64,000 nt of DNA from an uncultured Aquimarina sp. (GCA_947500505.1 CANMSL010000011.1:1-64000); one strand, 5' to 3'. Positions 34,476 to 43,358 are shown, counted from the first letter of the stretch. Made by a program: numbers and translations. The notes: generated by a model not told the origin, from the sequence alone.

Positions 34476-34518
34476 ATAATGTAATGACTCTACAAGCTTA
34501 AAACTATGATAATTATCA
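34476..34518 (-). promoter_or_regulatory. FixK/FNR-like box (perfect dyad) for the USP-nuclease operon
   Basis: TGATAATTATCA (34507-34518) is a perfect palindrome overlapping the last codons of the upstream USP gene. TACATTAT (34476-34483, minus) is a poor -7 but at the usual 29.5-base distance. Confidence 0.55.
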
Positions 34519-35364
34519 GCTGGCATCTGGTATCACCAAGAAAGGAACAGATGGATGGAACCCTATTTTTTTGATAACAGGTTCGTGAGTTATATTTTCC
34601 ATTAAACTGTGTCTGTAATTCACCATGACCAATAAATCGATATCTAAATCATCAATAAAATCATTAATTAGTTTTGATTTTTGACCTCCTTTTGATATCC
34701 AGTGAATACTATGTGTAAAGTCTGCCAGATGATTTTTTAAAGAAGTATAATTATGTTCTTGTATATCATCTAACTTTTCTTCTTCGTTAATATGAAAAAT
34801 TCTGATATTGGAATTAAATAAAGAGGCAATATCTATCAATGGTTTTAATTCTTCAGCAATGTAAAACCTCTTAAAATCTGTTGGAAAAGCGATTTCCTGT
34901 GGTTTTTCGAAGTGATATTCATTTGGTACCACCAGCACAGGGCAATCATTAATTTTTTGAACGACTTTAACTGTATTACTACCCATAAAAAGTGTAGAGG
35001 CGCCTGTCGCTCCTTTTGTACCCATCACTACCAAATTAATATTCTTCTTTTTGATGGTTTTATTAATTGTTTCTGTCAAATCTTTGGAAACAGATATAGT
35101 TTCAAATGTATGATTAAGATCATCAGTGTCTCTGATAATTGAGTGAAATGTTTGTGCTAACGAATCTTTAGATTCCGTACTCAGTTTTTGATACAATAAA
35201 TCCCCTTTGCTAGTATCCATTCTACCTGTAAGAACCGGCGTATGAACTTCAAATGTATTTAAGATAAAGAATTGACATTCGTGATCCTGAAATAATCGTG
35301 TAGCATAAAAAAGAGCACCGTATGCATTATCTGAAAAATCTGTAGGAACAAGTATTCTTTTCAT
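34516..35364 (-). CDS. Two-domain universal stress protein
   Basis: A 282-residue tandem USP, starting ILVPTDFSDNAYGALFYATRL, with intact ATP motif GTKG-X9-GS (ASTLFMGSNT). The second domain ends PFLVIPDAS. It has its own FixK-like box at 35423-35434 and stops within the box of the next gene, so this is a separate transcript unit in the USP row. Confidence 0.9.
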   Translation of the reverse strand: MKRILVPTDFSDNAYGALFYATRLFQDHECQFFILNTFEVHTPVLTGRMDTSKGDLLYQKLSTESKDSLAQTFHSIIRDTDDLNHTFETISVSKDLTETINKTIKKKNINLVVMGTKGATGASTLFMGSNTVKVVQKINDCPVLVVPNEYHFEKPQEIAFPTDFKRFYIAEELKPLIDIASLFNSNIRIFHINEEEKLDDIQEHNYTSLKNHLADFTHSIHWISKGGQKSKLINDFIDDLDIDLLVMVNYRHSLMENITHEPVIKKIGFHPSVPFLVIPDAS

Positions 35365-35391
35365 GGTTTTTAAGTTTTAGAAATTATATCA

Positions 35392-35434
35392 TAAAACTAT
35401 TTCCAAAATGTCAGGAATACTATGACAATTCTCA
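35392..35434 (-). promoter_or_regulatory. FixK/FNR-like half-conserved box plus -7 element
   Basis: TGACAATTCTCA (35423-35434), with TAGTTTTA (35392-35399, minus) at 29.5 bases. The inner bases are less symmetric than in the other boxes. Confidence 0.5.
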
Positions 35435-35497
35435 TATTACTAATCGACTATGGGGAGCAAAATTAATTAGGTATAAGCTATATCACCACTAGAATCA

Positions 35498-36349
35498 TTA
35501 AATATGATCCGCAGGAATGACCAAGAAAGGAATTTTAGTATTGAAACTAATTTTTTTGATTACATCTTCTCGTATTAAACGCTCGATAAAACTATGTTGA
35601 TATTTGATCATTGTCAATACATCTATTTCCAACTCATCTATAAAAGCCTGAATTCCTTTTTCTATGGTCGAGAATTCTGGTATGACGTGAAAATCAAACT
35701 TCACATTTTTAAAAAAACTTTCTAAAGTTGTAGAGTTATACTTTTGTACCGTGCTTAATTTTGGTTCATCGTAGATGTGGATCATCCTTACGGTAGCATT
35801 ATTTTTTTTAGCTATCTCTATAATGGGTTTAATTTCTGATTTATGATAGATTCTTTCAAAATTAGTGGCGAAAGCAATATTTTTAATTCCTTCGAAATAA
35901 GCATCCTCCGGAATAATGAGAATAGGACAATGAAAATCATTTTCTAATACTTTTTTTACACTACTTCCTAGAAAGACCTGTTTTGATCCTGTAGTTCCTT
36001 TAGAACTCATTATAATCAGATCAAATTGATTGTTTTTTGTCAGTTGCTGTAAAATCTTTGTCAAAATACCAGATTTCGAAACGGTTTTGAACGTATGATG
36101 TTCAGCGAGCTGAGAATTATTAATATCCTCTAGAGTCATTTTTAATCCTTCTTCTGATTCTATCTTAATAGATTCGTAAAAATATCCCACTCGTTGTGAG
36201 CTTAACGTAGTAACTAATCGAACAGAATTAAGATCATATGTGTTAAGAATATGAAATTCGCAAGGAATGTCTCGGTACAAATCGATGGCATACACAAGTG
36301 CATTCCAGGCCTTGTCAGAAAAATCTGTTGTTACCAGTATTTTTTTCAT
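35498..36349 (-). CDS. Two-domain universal stress protein, altered ATP motif
   Basis: A 283-residue tandem USP, starting ILVTTDFSDKAWNALVYAIDL. The first glycine of G-X2-G-X9-GS is serine (SSKG-X9-GS), so nucleotide binding may be weakened. The C-terminus ends PFLVIPADHI. A degenerate FixK-like box (36385-36396) lies upstream and overlaps the end of the preceding USP gene. Confidence 0.88.
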   Translation of the reverse strand: MKKILVTTDFSDKAWNALVYAIDLYRDIPCEFHILNTYDLNSVRLVTTLSSQRVGYFYESIKIESEEGLKMTLEDINNSQLAEHHTFKTVSKSGILTKILQQLTKNNQFDLIIMSSKGTTGSKQVFLGSSVKKVLENDFHCPILIIPEDAYFEGIKNIAFATNFERIYHKSEIKPIIEIAKKNNATVRMIHIYDEPKLSTVQKYNSTTLESFFKNVKFDFHVIPEFSTIEKGIQAFIDELEIDVLTMIKYQHSFIERLIREDVIKKISFNTKIPFLVIPADHI

Positions 36350-36354
36350 CTTTT

Positions 36355-36396
36355 TAAAGGTATTTATAAAGATTGGAACTATCCTGATTTTTGTTA
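36355..36396 (-). promoter_or_regulatory. FixK/FNR-like box, degenerate, plus -7 element
   Basis: TGATTTTTGTTA (36385-36396) differs from the consensus at one position. TACCTTTA (36355-36362, minus) is 28.5 bases from the centre, one base off the common spacing. Confidence 0.45.
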
Positions 36397-37311
36397 GACC
36401 GCTAAACCTTCATCCTCTTTTTCTTTTCTTTTTTTGTCAGCTTGATCTTCTTTAGGATTCGATCCTATTCGTTTTTCTGATGGAATTACTAAAAACGGAA
36501 TATTGGTGTGATATGCTATTTGATTTATCACTGGTTTGAATAACAAATTTTCAAAAAATGAATGTTTATTATGAACCATAACCAGCATGTTTATGATATT
36601 CATTTTTTGAAAATCTTCTACCGCTTCAATCACATCCATGCCGTCTGCAATGTGGAAAACATGAGCGTTCTTCTCAAAATAAATGTCCATAAAATCTTTT
36701 ATTTTTTTTTGATTTTGATTTAGTGGAATGCCATAATACGCATTAAGCATATGGAGCCTTGATGTATGTTTGGTGCAAATATCTTTGATTAACGGTAGAT
36801 ACTTATTAGTAGTGCTAAGATGATAATCTGTTGGAAATAATATCTCTTTAGGTTCTTCATATTCAAAGTCAGAAGGAATCGCTAAAACCGGACATTTTAC
36901 TTTTTTTATAGTGTACATAGTATGTGTTCCGATAAAAATCTCTTTGGCTCCGGTAGCTCCTTTGGTACCCATTACTACGAGATCGATATCACAGCGATCC
37001 ACCGTATCTTTGATCTCATTAATCAACATATTAAAAGCTGAAATCCTTTCAAAACTGTGTTTTGGATTGTTAAACTCTTTTTTAAGTTTTTCTTCAGTTC
37101 TTTCGATATCTCTTTTCGAATTCATCATAGCGATATCTTCCATTCCATAAGGCATGGGATTCTCTATAAGATATCCTACATTATAAGACACTGGCGTAAA
37201 CGTATGAAGGAGATAAAAGGTACATTCTTCATTCTTAAAAAATTGCATTGCATACCTTATGGCATTAAATGCATTGTCAGAAAAATCGGTGGGTAATAAG
37301 ATCCGTTTCAT
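36394..37311 (-). CDS. Two-domain universal stress protein with charged tail
   Basis: A 305-residue tandem USP, starting ILLPTDFSDNAFNAIRYAMQF, with ATP motif GTKG-X9-GT. Compared with its paralogues it has about 25 extra C-terminal residues, lysine/glutamate-rich (KEDQADKKRKEKEDEG). It starts 12 bases after the stop of the USP at 37324-38172 and has no box of its own, so it is the second gene of that transcript. Confidence 0.88.
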   Translation of the reverse strand: MKRILLPTDFSDNAFNAIRYAMQFFKNEECTFYLLHTFTPVSYNVGYLIENPMPYGMEDIAMMNSKRDIERTEEKLKKEFNNPKHSFERISAFNMLINEIKDTVDRCDIDLVVMGTKGATGAKEIFIGTHTMYTIKKVKCPVLAIPSDFEYEEPKEILFPTDYHLSTTNKYLPLIKDICTKHTSRLHMLNAYYGIPLNQNQKKIKDFMDIYFEKNAHVFHIADGMDVIEAVEDFQKMNIINMLVMVHNKHSFFENLLFKPVINQIAYHTNIPFLVIPSEKRIGSNPKEDQADKKRKEKEDEGLAV

Positions 37312-37323
37312 AATTCTATTATT

Positions 37324-38172
37324 TTAATTTCGCTGTAAGTTTTGCATAGTTAGAAATGGTATTTTGATATGTAATCCAATCTTGTCAATTGTTGATTGAT
37401 ATAATACACACTCCAGATATGAGTGTCTGGAGTTTATCATCACTAACATGTTGATATCATTTTTTTCAATATATTGATTGATAGCAGCCGTAATATCTGT
37501 TTCATCAATAGTGTGAAAAGATAAATCTGCATCGGGTAAACACTCTTTTAAAAAGGCTTTGTTGTCTTCTTGTCGTAGCGACAGTTTTTTATATTTAGAT
37601 ATATGTAAAAAGTTAATAGAAGATCTAAAGCTTTTAGTTAAGGTACTTAGTAATTTTAATTCTCTTCTTTTGTATGGCAACATATAATCCGTAGGGAAAA
37701 GAATATTTTTTGGCTGGTGATATATGCAATCTTCGGGGATTGCTAAAACAGGACTTTTTACGTATTTTAGTACTTGTAAGGTGTTGCTCCCAAATGTGAT
37801 TTTACGATCATCTGTTTTACCTCTGGTAGCCATAATGAGTATATCAATATTTTCCTGATTTACCAGATCATTCGCTTCATCTATGAGGGTTCCAAAAACA
37901 GATAAAGTTTTGTATTCGTGTCTCGGGTTTGGAGAAACTTTATGCAGTACTGATAGTATTTTGGTTAGTTCTTCATCAGAGTTCGTACGAACCTCTTTTT
38001 TATATTCTTCTAACATTTTACGAGACGATAACGTATTATGATCATATACTTCGTCAGCGTACGCGTGAAAGATCAAAAACTCACTCTTTTCATATTTAAA
38101 TAGCTCTACTGCATAGCGAATTGCATTCATCGCGTTTTCTGAAAAATCGGTGGGAATCAATATCTTTCTCAT
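37324..38172 (-). CDS. Two-domain universal stress protein, degenerate ATP motif
   Basis: A 282-residue tandem USP, starting ILIPTDFSENAMNAIRYAVEL. The motif reads ATRG-X9-GS (first Gly replaced by Ala), so it may have lost ATP binding. It is the first gene of a two-USP transcript under the FixK-like box at 38230-38241. Confidence 0.88.
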   Translation of the reverse strand: MRKILIPTDFSENAMNAIRYAVELFKYEKSEFLIFHAYADEVYDHNTLSSRKMLEEYKKEVRTNSDEELTKILSVLHKVSPNPRHEYKTLSVFGTLIDEANDLVNQENIDILIMATRGKTDDRKITFGSNTLQVLKYVKSPVLAIPEDCIYHQPKNILFPTDYMLPYKRRELKLLSTLTKSFRSSINFLHISKYKKLSLRQEDNKAFLKECLPDADLSFHTIDETDITAAINQYIEKNDINMLVMINSRHSYLECVLYQSTIDKIGLHIKIPFLTMQNLQRN

Positions 38173-38198
38173 TATACGGCTATTCTTAAGTGTTTTCT

Positions 38199-38241
38199 CA
38201 AAACTAAATAACCAGGAGCTTAGAAACTATGATTTTTGTCA
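38199..38241 (-). promoter_or_regulatory. FixK/FNR-like box plus consensus -7 element
   Basis: TGATTTTTGTCA (38230-38241) and TAGTTTTG (38199-38206, minus) at 29.5 bases. The plus-strand side towards 38320 has no -7 at the matching place. Confidence 0.65.
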
Positions 38242-38319
38242 GCAACACACTTCATTTTTGGCGAATCGTTAAGAAGATGTATGATAGTTTTTCTTTATCT
38301 TTTAATAAAAAAGTAAGTT

Positions 38320-38547
38320 ATGAGAATTTCAGGAATGATGATGATTATTATTACCTCACTATTATTGTTATTAATTACCATCTTGGTAACAATGGATGTG
38401 GAGTTTGGTTGGGTATTTTATCTTACTTGTTTTGGTCAGATAATGGTTATACTAATGGTATATGCAGTTCTTACCGATGCATATACTACGGATAAAACTT
38501 TTGATGATTTTTATGAAGATCGTCCAATAGCTAGAGATCAAGATTAA
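38320..38547 (+). CDS. Small two-helix membrane protein
   Basis: A 75-residue protein: two transmembrane helices (residues about 4-22 and 29-50) and an acidic cytosolic tail (DKTFDDFYEDRPIARDQD). It is the only plus-strand gene within the USP row and is convergent with the next USP. No family is recognised. An overlapping longer frame starting at 38229 in another phase looks like chance. Confidence 0.5.
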   Translation: MRISGMMMIIITSLLLLLITILVTMDVEFGWVFYLTCFGQIMVILMVYAVLTDAYTTDKTFDDFYEDRPIARDQD

Positions 38548-38576
38548 TCTATAAATTATATGATTGTAAATCTTTT

Positions 38577-39488
38577 TTATGGTGTTTCTTCTAATTCTGA
38601 ATTTTTTTGAATTGTTTTAGAAAAAGCAGAGCTCATGCCTAGTTCAGGTATTACTAATAGAGGTATTTGGGTATGGAAAGCAACGGTTTTTATTACAGGT
38701 TCTCTTGTAAGTTTATCTACAAAACTATGAGAGTAGTTTAGCATGGCCAGCAGATAGATATCAAGTTCTTCGGTGAAAACCTTAAGCGATTTTGAAACGG
38801 AATCACTTTTGGTTAAGGTATGTTGATAATACTTTATGTCTTTAAAATATTTTTGCAACATTCCTAAGTTAAATTTCTGCTCTTCGGTTAAGGAGCCTTC
38901 TTCCTGTTGCACATAAACGATTCTGATAGCTGCGTTAAAGGATTTTGCCAGATCCAATAGTGGTCTTAACTCTTCTTTACTATAGAAATGTGTGAAATCG
39001 GTTGCAAAAGTGATTTCAGAAGGCTTGGAGGTAAAAGTAAAACCATCCGGTATTGCTAAAACAGGACATTTTTTTATAGTATTAATGATACGCACCGTAT
39101 TGCTGCCCATAAATACTTCTTTTGTTCCTGTGGCACCTTTGGTTCCCATAACGAGGAGATCAACTTTTTTAGATTTTACAACATCTTCTGTTGCCTCTGT
39201 TATAGATCCTAAAGCTGCGATAATTTTAAATGTATGCTTTTGATTAGGATTTGTATGTATTATGGTCTTTTTTAGATGTTCCAGGTTGGTTACTGCATTC
39301 GCTTTTACAGTATTTTCAACACTACGCTCAGATGGTATATCAGAAAGATGTACAGATTCATAAATGATTTTACTATATACGTTTAAAAGGTAAAAAGTAC
39401 AGGCTTCGTCTTTAAAAAGCTCCGTAGCATAATCAATAGCATTCCAGGAGTTATCTGAAAAATCTGTAGGTAATAAAATCTTTTTCAT
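38577..39488 (-). CDS. Two-domain universal stress protein
   Basis: A tandem USP of about 303 residues beginning MKKILLPTDFSDNSWNAIDYA, with intact ATP motif GTKG-X9-GS, and a longer C-terminal tail (FSKTIQKNSELEETP). The open frame extends to an ATG at 39515, but that codon lies inside the -7 element (39513-39520) of its own promoter, so the start at 39488 (or 39491) is preferred. It is divergent from ccoI and shares its FixK-like box. Confidence 0.9.
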   Translation of the reverse strand: MKKILLPTDFSDNSWNAIDYATELFKDEACTFYLLNVYSKIIYESVHLSDIPSERSVENTVKANAVTNLEHLKKTIIHTNPNQKHTFKIIAALGSITEATEDVVKSKKVDLLVMGTKGATGTKEVFMGSNTVRIINTIKKCPVLAIPDGFTFTSKPSEITFATDFTHFYSKEELRPLLDLAKSFNAAIRIVYVQQEEGSLTEEQKFNLGMLQKYFKDIKYYQHTLTKSDSVSKSLKVFTEELDIYLLAMLNYSHSFVDKLTREPVIKTVAFHTQIPLLVIPELGMSSAFSKTIQKNSELEETP

Positions 39489-39512
39489 CATCGGTAGTAT
39501 TATGTGATATGC

Positions 39513-39586
39513 CAAAACTAAATCGTCATTAGAGGTAAAACTATGATTTTTATCATATTATATGCTTGAGGTCTTTTTCATTTTTG
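39513..39586. promoter_or_regulatory. Bidirectional FixK/FNR-like promoter (USP and ccoI)
   Basis: TGATTTTTATCA (39544-39555) is flanked by TAGTTTTG on the minus strand (39513-39520) and CATTTTTG on the plus strand (39579-39586), each exactly 29.5 bases from the centre. One activator site can serve both genes. Confidence 0.65.
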
Positions 39587-39597
39587 TAGCAAATAAG

Positions 39598-42006
39598 ATG
39601 AGTATGATAGAATCTACGTGCTATCACTGTGGAAATGATTGTGATGGGTTAGCTACTACTTTTGACCAAAAAACATTCTGCTGCAATGGGTGTAAAACTG
39701 TATATGATATTTTTTCGAGTAATGATTTATCCAGCTATTATGACTTACAATCTGCTCCTGGTGCTATTCCTAAAGAAATTGAAAAGAAATACGATTATCT
39801 CGATACTCCTGCTATTGCTGAAAAACTAATCGAATTTAGTGATGATACTACTGAGATTATTACATTATATATTCCACATATACATTGTAGTTCGTGTATC
39901 TGGATATTAGAAAATTTACATAAACTTCAGTCTTCAATTACAAATTCTCAGGTTAATTTTCCGAAGAAAACTGTTCGAATTACTTTTAATAGTGAAAAAA
40001 TATCACTGAAAGAAGTAGTGATGCTACTTAATTCAATTGGTTATGAACCTTATATAAGCCTCGATGATTATTCTGAAGGAGAAAAGCATATTAACAGGAG
40101 TTTGATTTACAAATTGGGGATTGCAGGATTTGCTTTTGGTAACGTAATGTTCTTGTCATTTCCTGAGTATTTTGAGGTGTCAGAGTACTGGCTAGAACAA
40201 TACAAATATGTATTTCGTTGGTTGATGTTTGTGTTTTCATTGCCAGTTGTACTATATGCTGGGCAGGATTATTTTATATCCGCATTTAAAGGGTTACGTT
40301 CCAAAATATTGAACATAGATGTACCAATTGCTCTTGGAATTGCAGTACTTTTTCTGAGAAGTACCGCAGAGATCATATTCGATTGGGGAACTGGTTTTTT
40401 TGATAGTCTTACGGGATTGGTATTTTTCCTATTATTAGGTAAGTTTTTCCAACAGAAAACCTATTCCTTTTTATCTTTTGAAAGAGATTATAAATCCTAC
40501 TTCCCAATTGCGGTGACCCGATTAATTTTTGATAAAAAAAATCAAAAATATAAAGAAGAGAGTATCCAGGTGTATGATATTGAAGAGGGGGATAGACTGC
40601 TGATACGCAATGGAGAATTAATGCCAGTAGATGCCTTATTGATTTCAGGAGAAGCAAGAATCGATTATAGTTTTGTAACCGGAGAAAGCGAATCAGTTAC
40701 TAAAATATCCGGTGACAAACTCTTCGCAGGAGGCAAGCAATTGTATGGGGCTATAGAGATTGAAGCTATAAAAACCGTAGAACAAAGTTACCTTACTCGT
40801 TTATGGAGTAATGATGTGTTTAACAAAGATAAATCTGCATCTTTTACTAATCTTACAGATACTATTAGTAAATATTTCACCATTGTTATTTTAAGCATAG
40901 CTGTCATCGCCACGACTTTTTGGTTGTTTGTTGATGCGGGGAAAGCAATTAATGTTTTTACTGCTGTGTTAATTATTGCGTGTCCTTGTGCCTTGGCATT
41001 GGCTAGACCTTTTGCGCTAGGAAATATGCTCCGAATTTTTGGAAAAAATAAATTCTATCTTAAAAATGCAGATGTTATAGAACAGTTAGCTCAGACGGAT
41101 AGTATAATTTTTGATAAAACCGGAACCATAACGACTAATACTACAAGTAATATAGAATACGAAGGGATGGAACTAACTCCCGAAGAGGAGTCATTGCTCA
41201 AAAATACATTGCGAGCATCTAATCATCCACTTAGCAGAGCGTTGTATGACATTTTAGAAGATCAAAAGATATATACACTTGATGAATATCATGAGCATGT
41301 GGGAAAAGGAATTGAAGCCAAGTTGGCAGAAAGTACTATAAAAATTGGTTCTTCAAATTTTGTAGGAAATAGTGAACTTTCAGCAATACAGAACACGAAT
41401 GTTCATATAAGTGCAAACGATGAATACAAAGGACGATATGTTTTTCATAATCAATACAGAAAGAATGTAAAGAACGTTTTTGATACTTTGACCAAAGCCT
41501 ATAAATTATCTATTCTATCGGGTGATAATGAAGGAGAAAAACAACATTTGGAACAATTACTTCCAGAAGGCACTTCTTTGCTATTTAACCAAAAACCTGA
41601 TGACAAATTAAATTATATCAAATCATTACAAGAGTCAACACAAAAAGTAATTATGATTGGTGACGGACTCAATGATGCCGGTGCTTTAGCGCAAAGCAAT
41701 GTTGGGATCGTTGTTTCAGAAAATGTCAATGTATTTTCTCCTGCTTGTGATGCAATTTTAGATGCTTCTCAATTCGATAGAATTCCTAAGTACCTCAAGA
41801 TTTCTAAAAAGGCCATTAAAATTATCAAATCAAGTTTTATCTTGTCATTCCTGTATAATAGTATAGGCTTATATTATGCCGTTACAGGGCAATTATCACC
41901 AATTATTGCTGCTATATTGATGCCATTAAGTTCCATTTCTGTAGTTGTTTATGTAACAATATTAACCAATTGGAATGGAAGAAAAATAAAACCTCAGGAA
42001 TCATGA
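39598..42006 (+). CDS. ccoI: Copper-translocating P-type ATPase for cbb3 oxidase assembly
   Basis: A P1B-type ATPase of about 800 residues (CcoI/FixI group). An N-terminal Cys-rich zinc-finger-like segment (CYHCGNDCDG ... CCNGCKTVYD) precedes a heavy-metal domain with HCSSC, eight helices, the CPC metal site (CPCALALARPF), the phosphorylation loop DKTGT and the hinge GDGLNDAGAL. It exports copper for the CuB centre of cbb3 oxidase. The frame opens at 39562, but that lies upstream of the -7 element, so ATG 39598 (or 39604) is chosen. The leader would be very short. It is followed by pdxH with an ATGA overlap. Confidence 0.93.
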   Translation: MSMIESTCYHCGNDCDGLATTFDQKTFCCNGCKTVYDIFSSNDLSSYYDLQSAPGAIPKEIEKKYDYLDTPAIAEKLIEFSDDTTEIITLYIPHIHCSSCIWILENLHKLQSSITNSQVNFPKKTVRITFNSEKISLKEVVMLLNSIGYEPYISLDDYSEGEKHINRSLIYKLGIAGFAFGNVMFLSFPEYFEVSEYWLEQYKYVFRWLMFVFSLPVVLYAGQDYFISAFKGLRSKILNIDVPIALGIAVLFLRSTAEIIFDWGTGFFDSLTGLVFFLLLGKFFQQKTYSFLSFERDYKSYFPIAVTRLIFDKKNQKYKEESIQVYDIEEGDRLLIRNGELMPVDALLISGEARIDYSFVTGESESVTKISGDKLFAGGKQLYGAIEIEAIKTVEQSYLTRLWSNDVFNKDKSASFTNLTDTISKYFTIVILSIAVIATTFWLFVDAGKAINVFTAVLIIACPCALALARPFALGNMLRIFGKNKFYLKNADVIEQLAQTDSIIFDKTGTITTNTTSNIEYEGMELTPEEESLLKNTLRASNHPLSRALYDILEDQKIYTLDEYHEHVGKGIEAKLAESTIKIGSSNFVGNSELSAIQNTNVHISANDEYKGRYVFHNQYRKNVKNVFDTLTKAYKLSILSGDNEGEKQHLEQLLPEGTSLLFNQKPDDKLNYIKSLQESTQKVIMIGDGLNDAGALAQSNVGIVVSENVNVFSPACDAILDASQFDRIPKYLKISKKAIKIIKSSFILSFLYNSIGLYYAVTGQLSPIIAAILMPLSSISVVVYVTILTNWNGRKIKPQES

Positions 42007-42611
42007 ATATAGCTGATGATCATAACCCGATAGAACATTTTCAGAAATGGTTTCATGAAGTGGATAAAGCACATCCAGAAGATGAAGCTAATGCTATGTT
42101 ATTATCGACAAAGGGTGTAGACGGCTTTCCTAAAAGTAGAATCGTACTGCTTAAAAGTTTTACCTGGGAAGGGTTTATATTCTTTACGAATTATAACAGT
42201 GAGAAGGGAAAAGCAATTGCTGGAGATAACAACGTTTCCGTTTTGTTTAACTGGATAAAAGCAAAACGAGAAGTCCTTATTTCCGGCAAGGCAGAAAAGC
42301 TTCCTGAAAATTTATCAAAAGGATATTTTGAATCTCGTCCGGAAGGCAGTAAGTTGGGTGCCTGGGCATCTGATCAAAGTAAGGTCATCGCTTCTCGAGA
42401 AATATTAGAAGAACGCTTAAAAAAATACGAGACTCAGTTTCAAAATAAAGAAATTCCGAAACCTGAATTTTGGGGCGGATATCTCATAAAACCTTTTCAA
42501 TTAGAATTTATAACGCACGATCCATTAGTTGGCTTTAAACGTGTTACCAGATATGAGTTGAGATCTTATTACAGCTGGTCTAAAGAAAGGAAGTATATCA
42601 AAAGTTTTTAA
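42003..42611 (+). CDS. pdxH: Pyridoxamine/pyridoxine 5'-phosphate oxidase
   Basis: FMN enzyme that oxidises pyridoxine or pyridoxamine phosphate to pyridoxal phosphate. The 202-residue protein starts MNIADDHNPIEHFQKWF and has the PNPOx signature: SRIVLLKSFTWEGFIFFTNYNS, EVLISGKAEKLP, SRPEGSKLGAWASDQS, EFWGGYLIKPFQLEF, and an Arg-rich end. The start ATG overlaps the ccoI stop (ATGA), implying coupling; a frame from 41970 would overlap ccoI by 37 bases. Linking an oxygen-dependent B6 enzyme to ccoI is unusual. Followed by a strong terminator. Confidence 0.92.
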   Translation: MNIADDHNPIEHFQKWFHEVDKAHPEDEANAMLLSTKGVDGFPKSRIVLLKSFTWEGFIFFTNYNSEKGKAIAGDNNVSVLFNWIKAKREVLISGKAEKLPENLSKGYFESRPEGSKLGAWASDQSKVIASREILEERLKKYETQFQNKEIPKPEFWGGYLIKPFQLEFITHDPLVGFKRVTRYELRSYYSWSKERKYIKSF

Positions 42612-42631
42612 AATTAAGAACTAAAATTATT

Positions 42632-42672
42632 AAAGCTGAATTTTGGAGTGTATCCTAAAATTCAGCTTTTTG
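42632..42672. terminator. Bidirectional terminator after pdxH
   Basis: AAAGCTGAATTTT (42632-42644) pairs perfectly with AAAATTCAGCTTT (42657-42669), followed by T residues on both strands. It also ends the micro-ORF array transcript from the minus strand. Confidence 0.8.
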
Positions 42673-42674
42673 TT

Positions 42675-42824
42675 TTATCGTTCCACCTGATAGGTGTATC
42701 TTTTATTTCCGGTAATAATGTTTCCTTCATAATCGTAGAATTGTGTGATATAGTTTACGAATTTATTGTATTGGGGAGTGGCACTATTCCTTGTCCTATT
42801 TCTTATGTTTTGTAAAGTTCTCAT
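42675..42824 (-). CDS. Micro-ORF E, 49 residues, divergent member of the MRTL family
   Basis: The translation opens MRTLQNIRNRTRN and closes YEGNIITGNKRYTYQVER. The MRTL start and the GNI...NKR block near the end match the 28-residue copies further along the array, with an extra middle segment of about 20 residues. It is a basic, soluble peptide. The stop codon falls just inside the stem of the pdxH terminator. Coding is supported by the shared start and end with the other copies. Confidence 0.5.
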   Translation of the reverse strand: MRTLQNIRNRTRNSATPQYNKFVNYITQFYDYEGNIITGNKRYTYQVER

Positions 42825-42881
42825 GATGATTAGTTTTTGGTTACACCTGATGTTGGCAGGCGGGTGTTTATACTGCTTAGG

Positions 42882-42969
42882 TTATCTATAACGTCTTTTG
42901 TTATTCCAGATATTTCCTTTGGTGTCTTTTAATTTTTTTTTTGATTTGATTGTTGTCTAAAGTTCTCAT
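42882..42969 (-). pseudogene. Micro-ORF D, frameshifted copy
   Basis: Starts MRTLDNNQIKKK, then a run of 10 A residues shifts the frame and a stop occurs after 22 codons (at 42901). Removing one A restores the family end GNIWNNKRRYR and the stop at 42882. The run is either a true inactivating or phase-variable slip, or a sequencing error. Confidence 0.5.
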
Positions 42970-42983
42970 AATTTTTGTTTTTT

Positions 42984-43026
42984 GATTGATTGGATTGATG
43001 ATTGATTGGATTGATGATTGATTGAT
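42984..43026. repeat. Short tandem repeat, 16-base unit
   Basis: GATTGATTGGATTGAT is repeated twice, followed by a partial third unit, between micro-ORFs C and D, in the leader of D. Confidence 0.7.
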
Positions 43027-43044
43027 GAATTATAACTGTTCAGA

Positions 43045-43131
43045 TTATCTATAGCGTCTTTTGTTATTCCAGATGTTTCCTTTTGTGTTGTTTAATTTTT
43101 TAGTAATTTGATTGTTGTCTAAAGTTCTCAT
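43045..43131 (-). CDS. Micro-ORF C, 28 residues (MRTL family)
   Basis: The product begins MRTLDNNQITKKLNNTKG and ends NIWNNKRRYR. It is strongly basic, with Trp and Tyr near the C-terminus. Compared with copy A, six of eight differing sense codons are synonymous and the stops differ (TAA, TAG), which points to selection on the peptide. The leader CAATCAAAAAACAAAAATT before the ATG is shared with copies B and D. Function unknown. Confidence 0.6.
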   Translation of the reverse strand: MRTLDNNQITKKLNNTKGNIWNNKRRYR

Positions 43132-43177
43132 AATTTTTGTTTTTTGATTGATTGAATTGATTATTGGATTTTCAGAA

Positions 43178-43330
43178 GCCGTCAAATTGAGTGATTTTTC
43201 ATAGTGAAACGAAGAAAAATTGTATCGAAATTAGGCTTTTGTTTAAAAATTACTTGCCTGCTCGCCATCCGACAGGTAGGCTGGTTTTCGATACATTCTG
43301 ATACGAGATCGGGACACTAAAACTGACGTA
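43178..43330. repeat. Palindromic repeat within the micro-ORF array (first)
   Basis: Begins GCCGTCAAATTGAGTG and ends GACACTAAAACTGACG. Practically identical to 43492-43644, and homologous to 22010 and 30671 elements. Confidence 0.7.
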
Positions 43331-43358
43331 TTTTTATCTTGACTTGACTTGAATTAAA

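Noticed and set aside
38229..38495. 88-residue plus-strand frame starting in the FixK-like box
   Set aside because: It overlaps the better two-helix frame at 38320-38547 in another phase, and its start lies within the operator.
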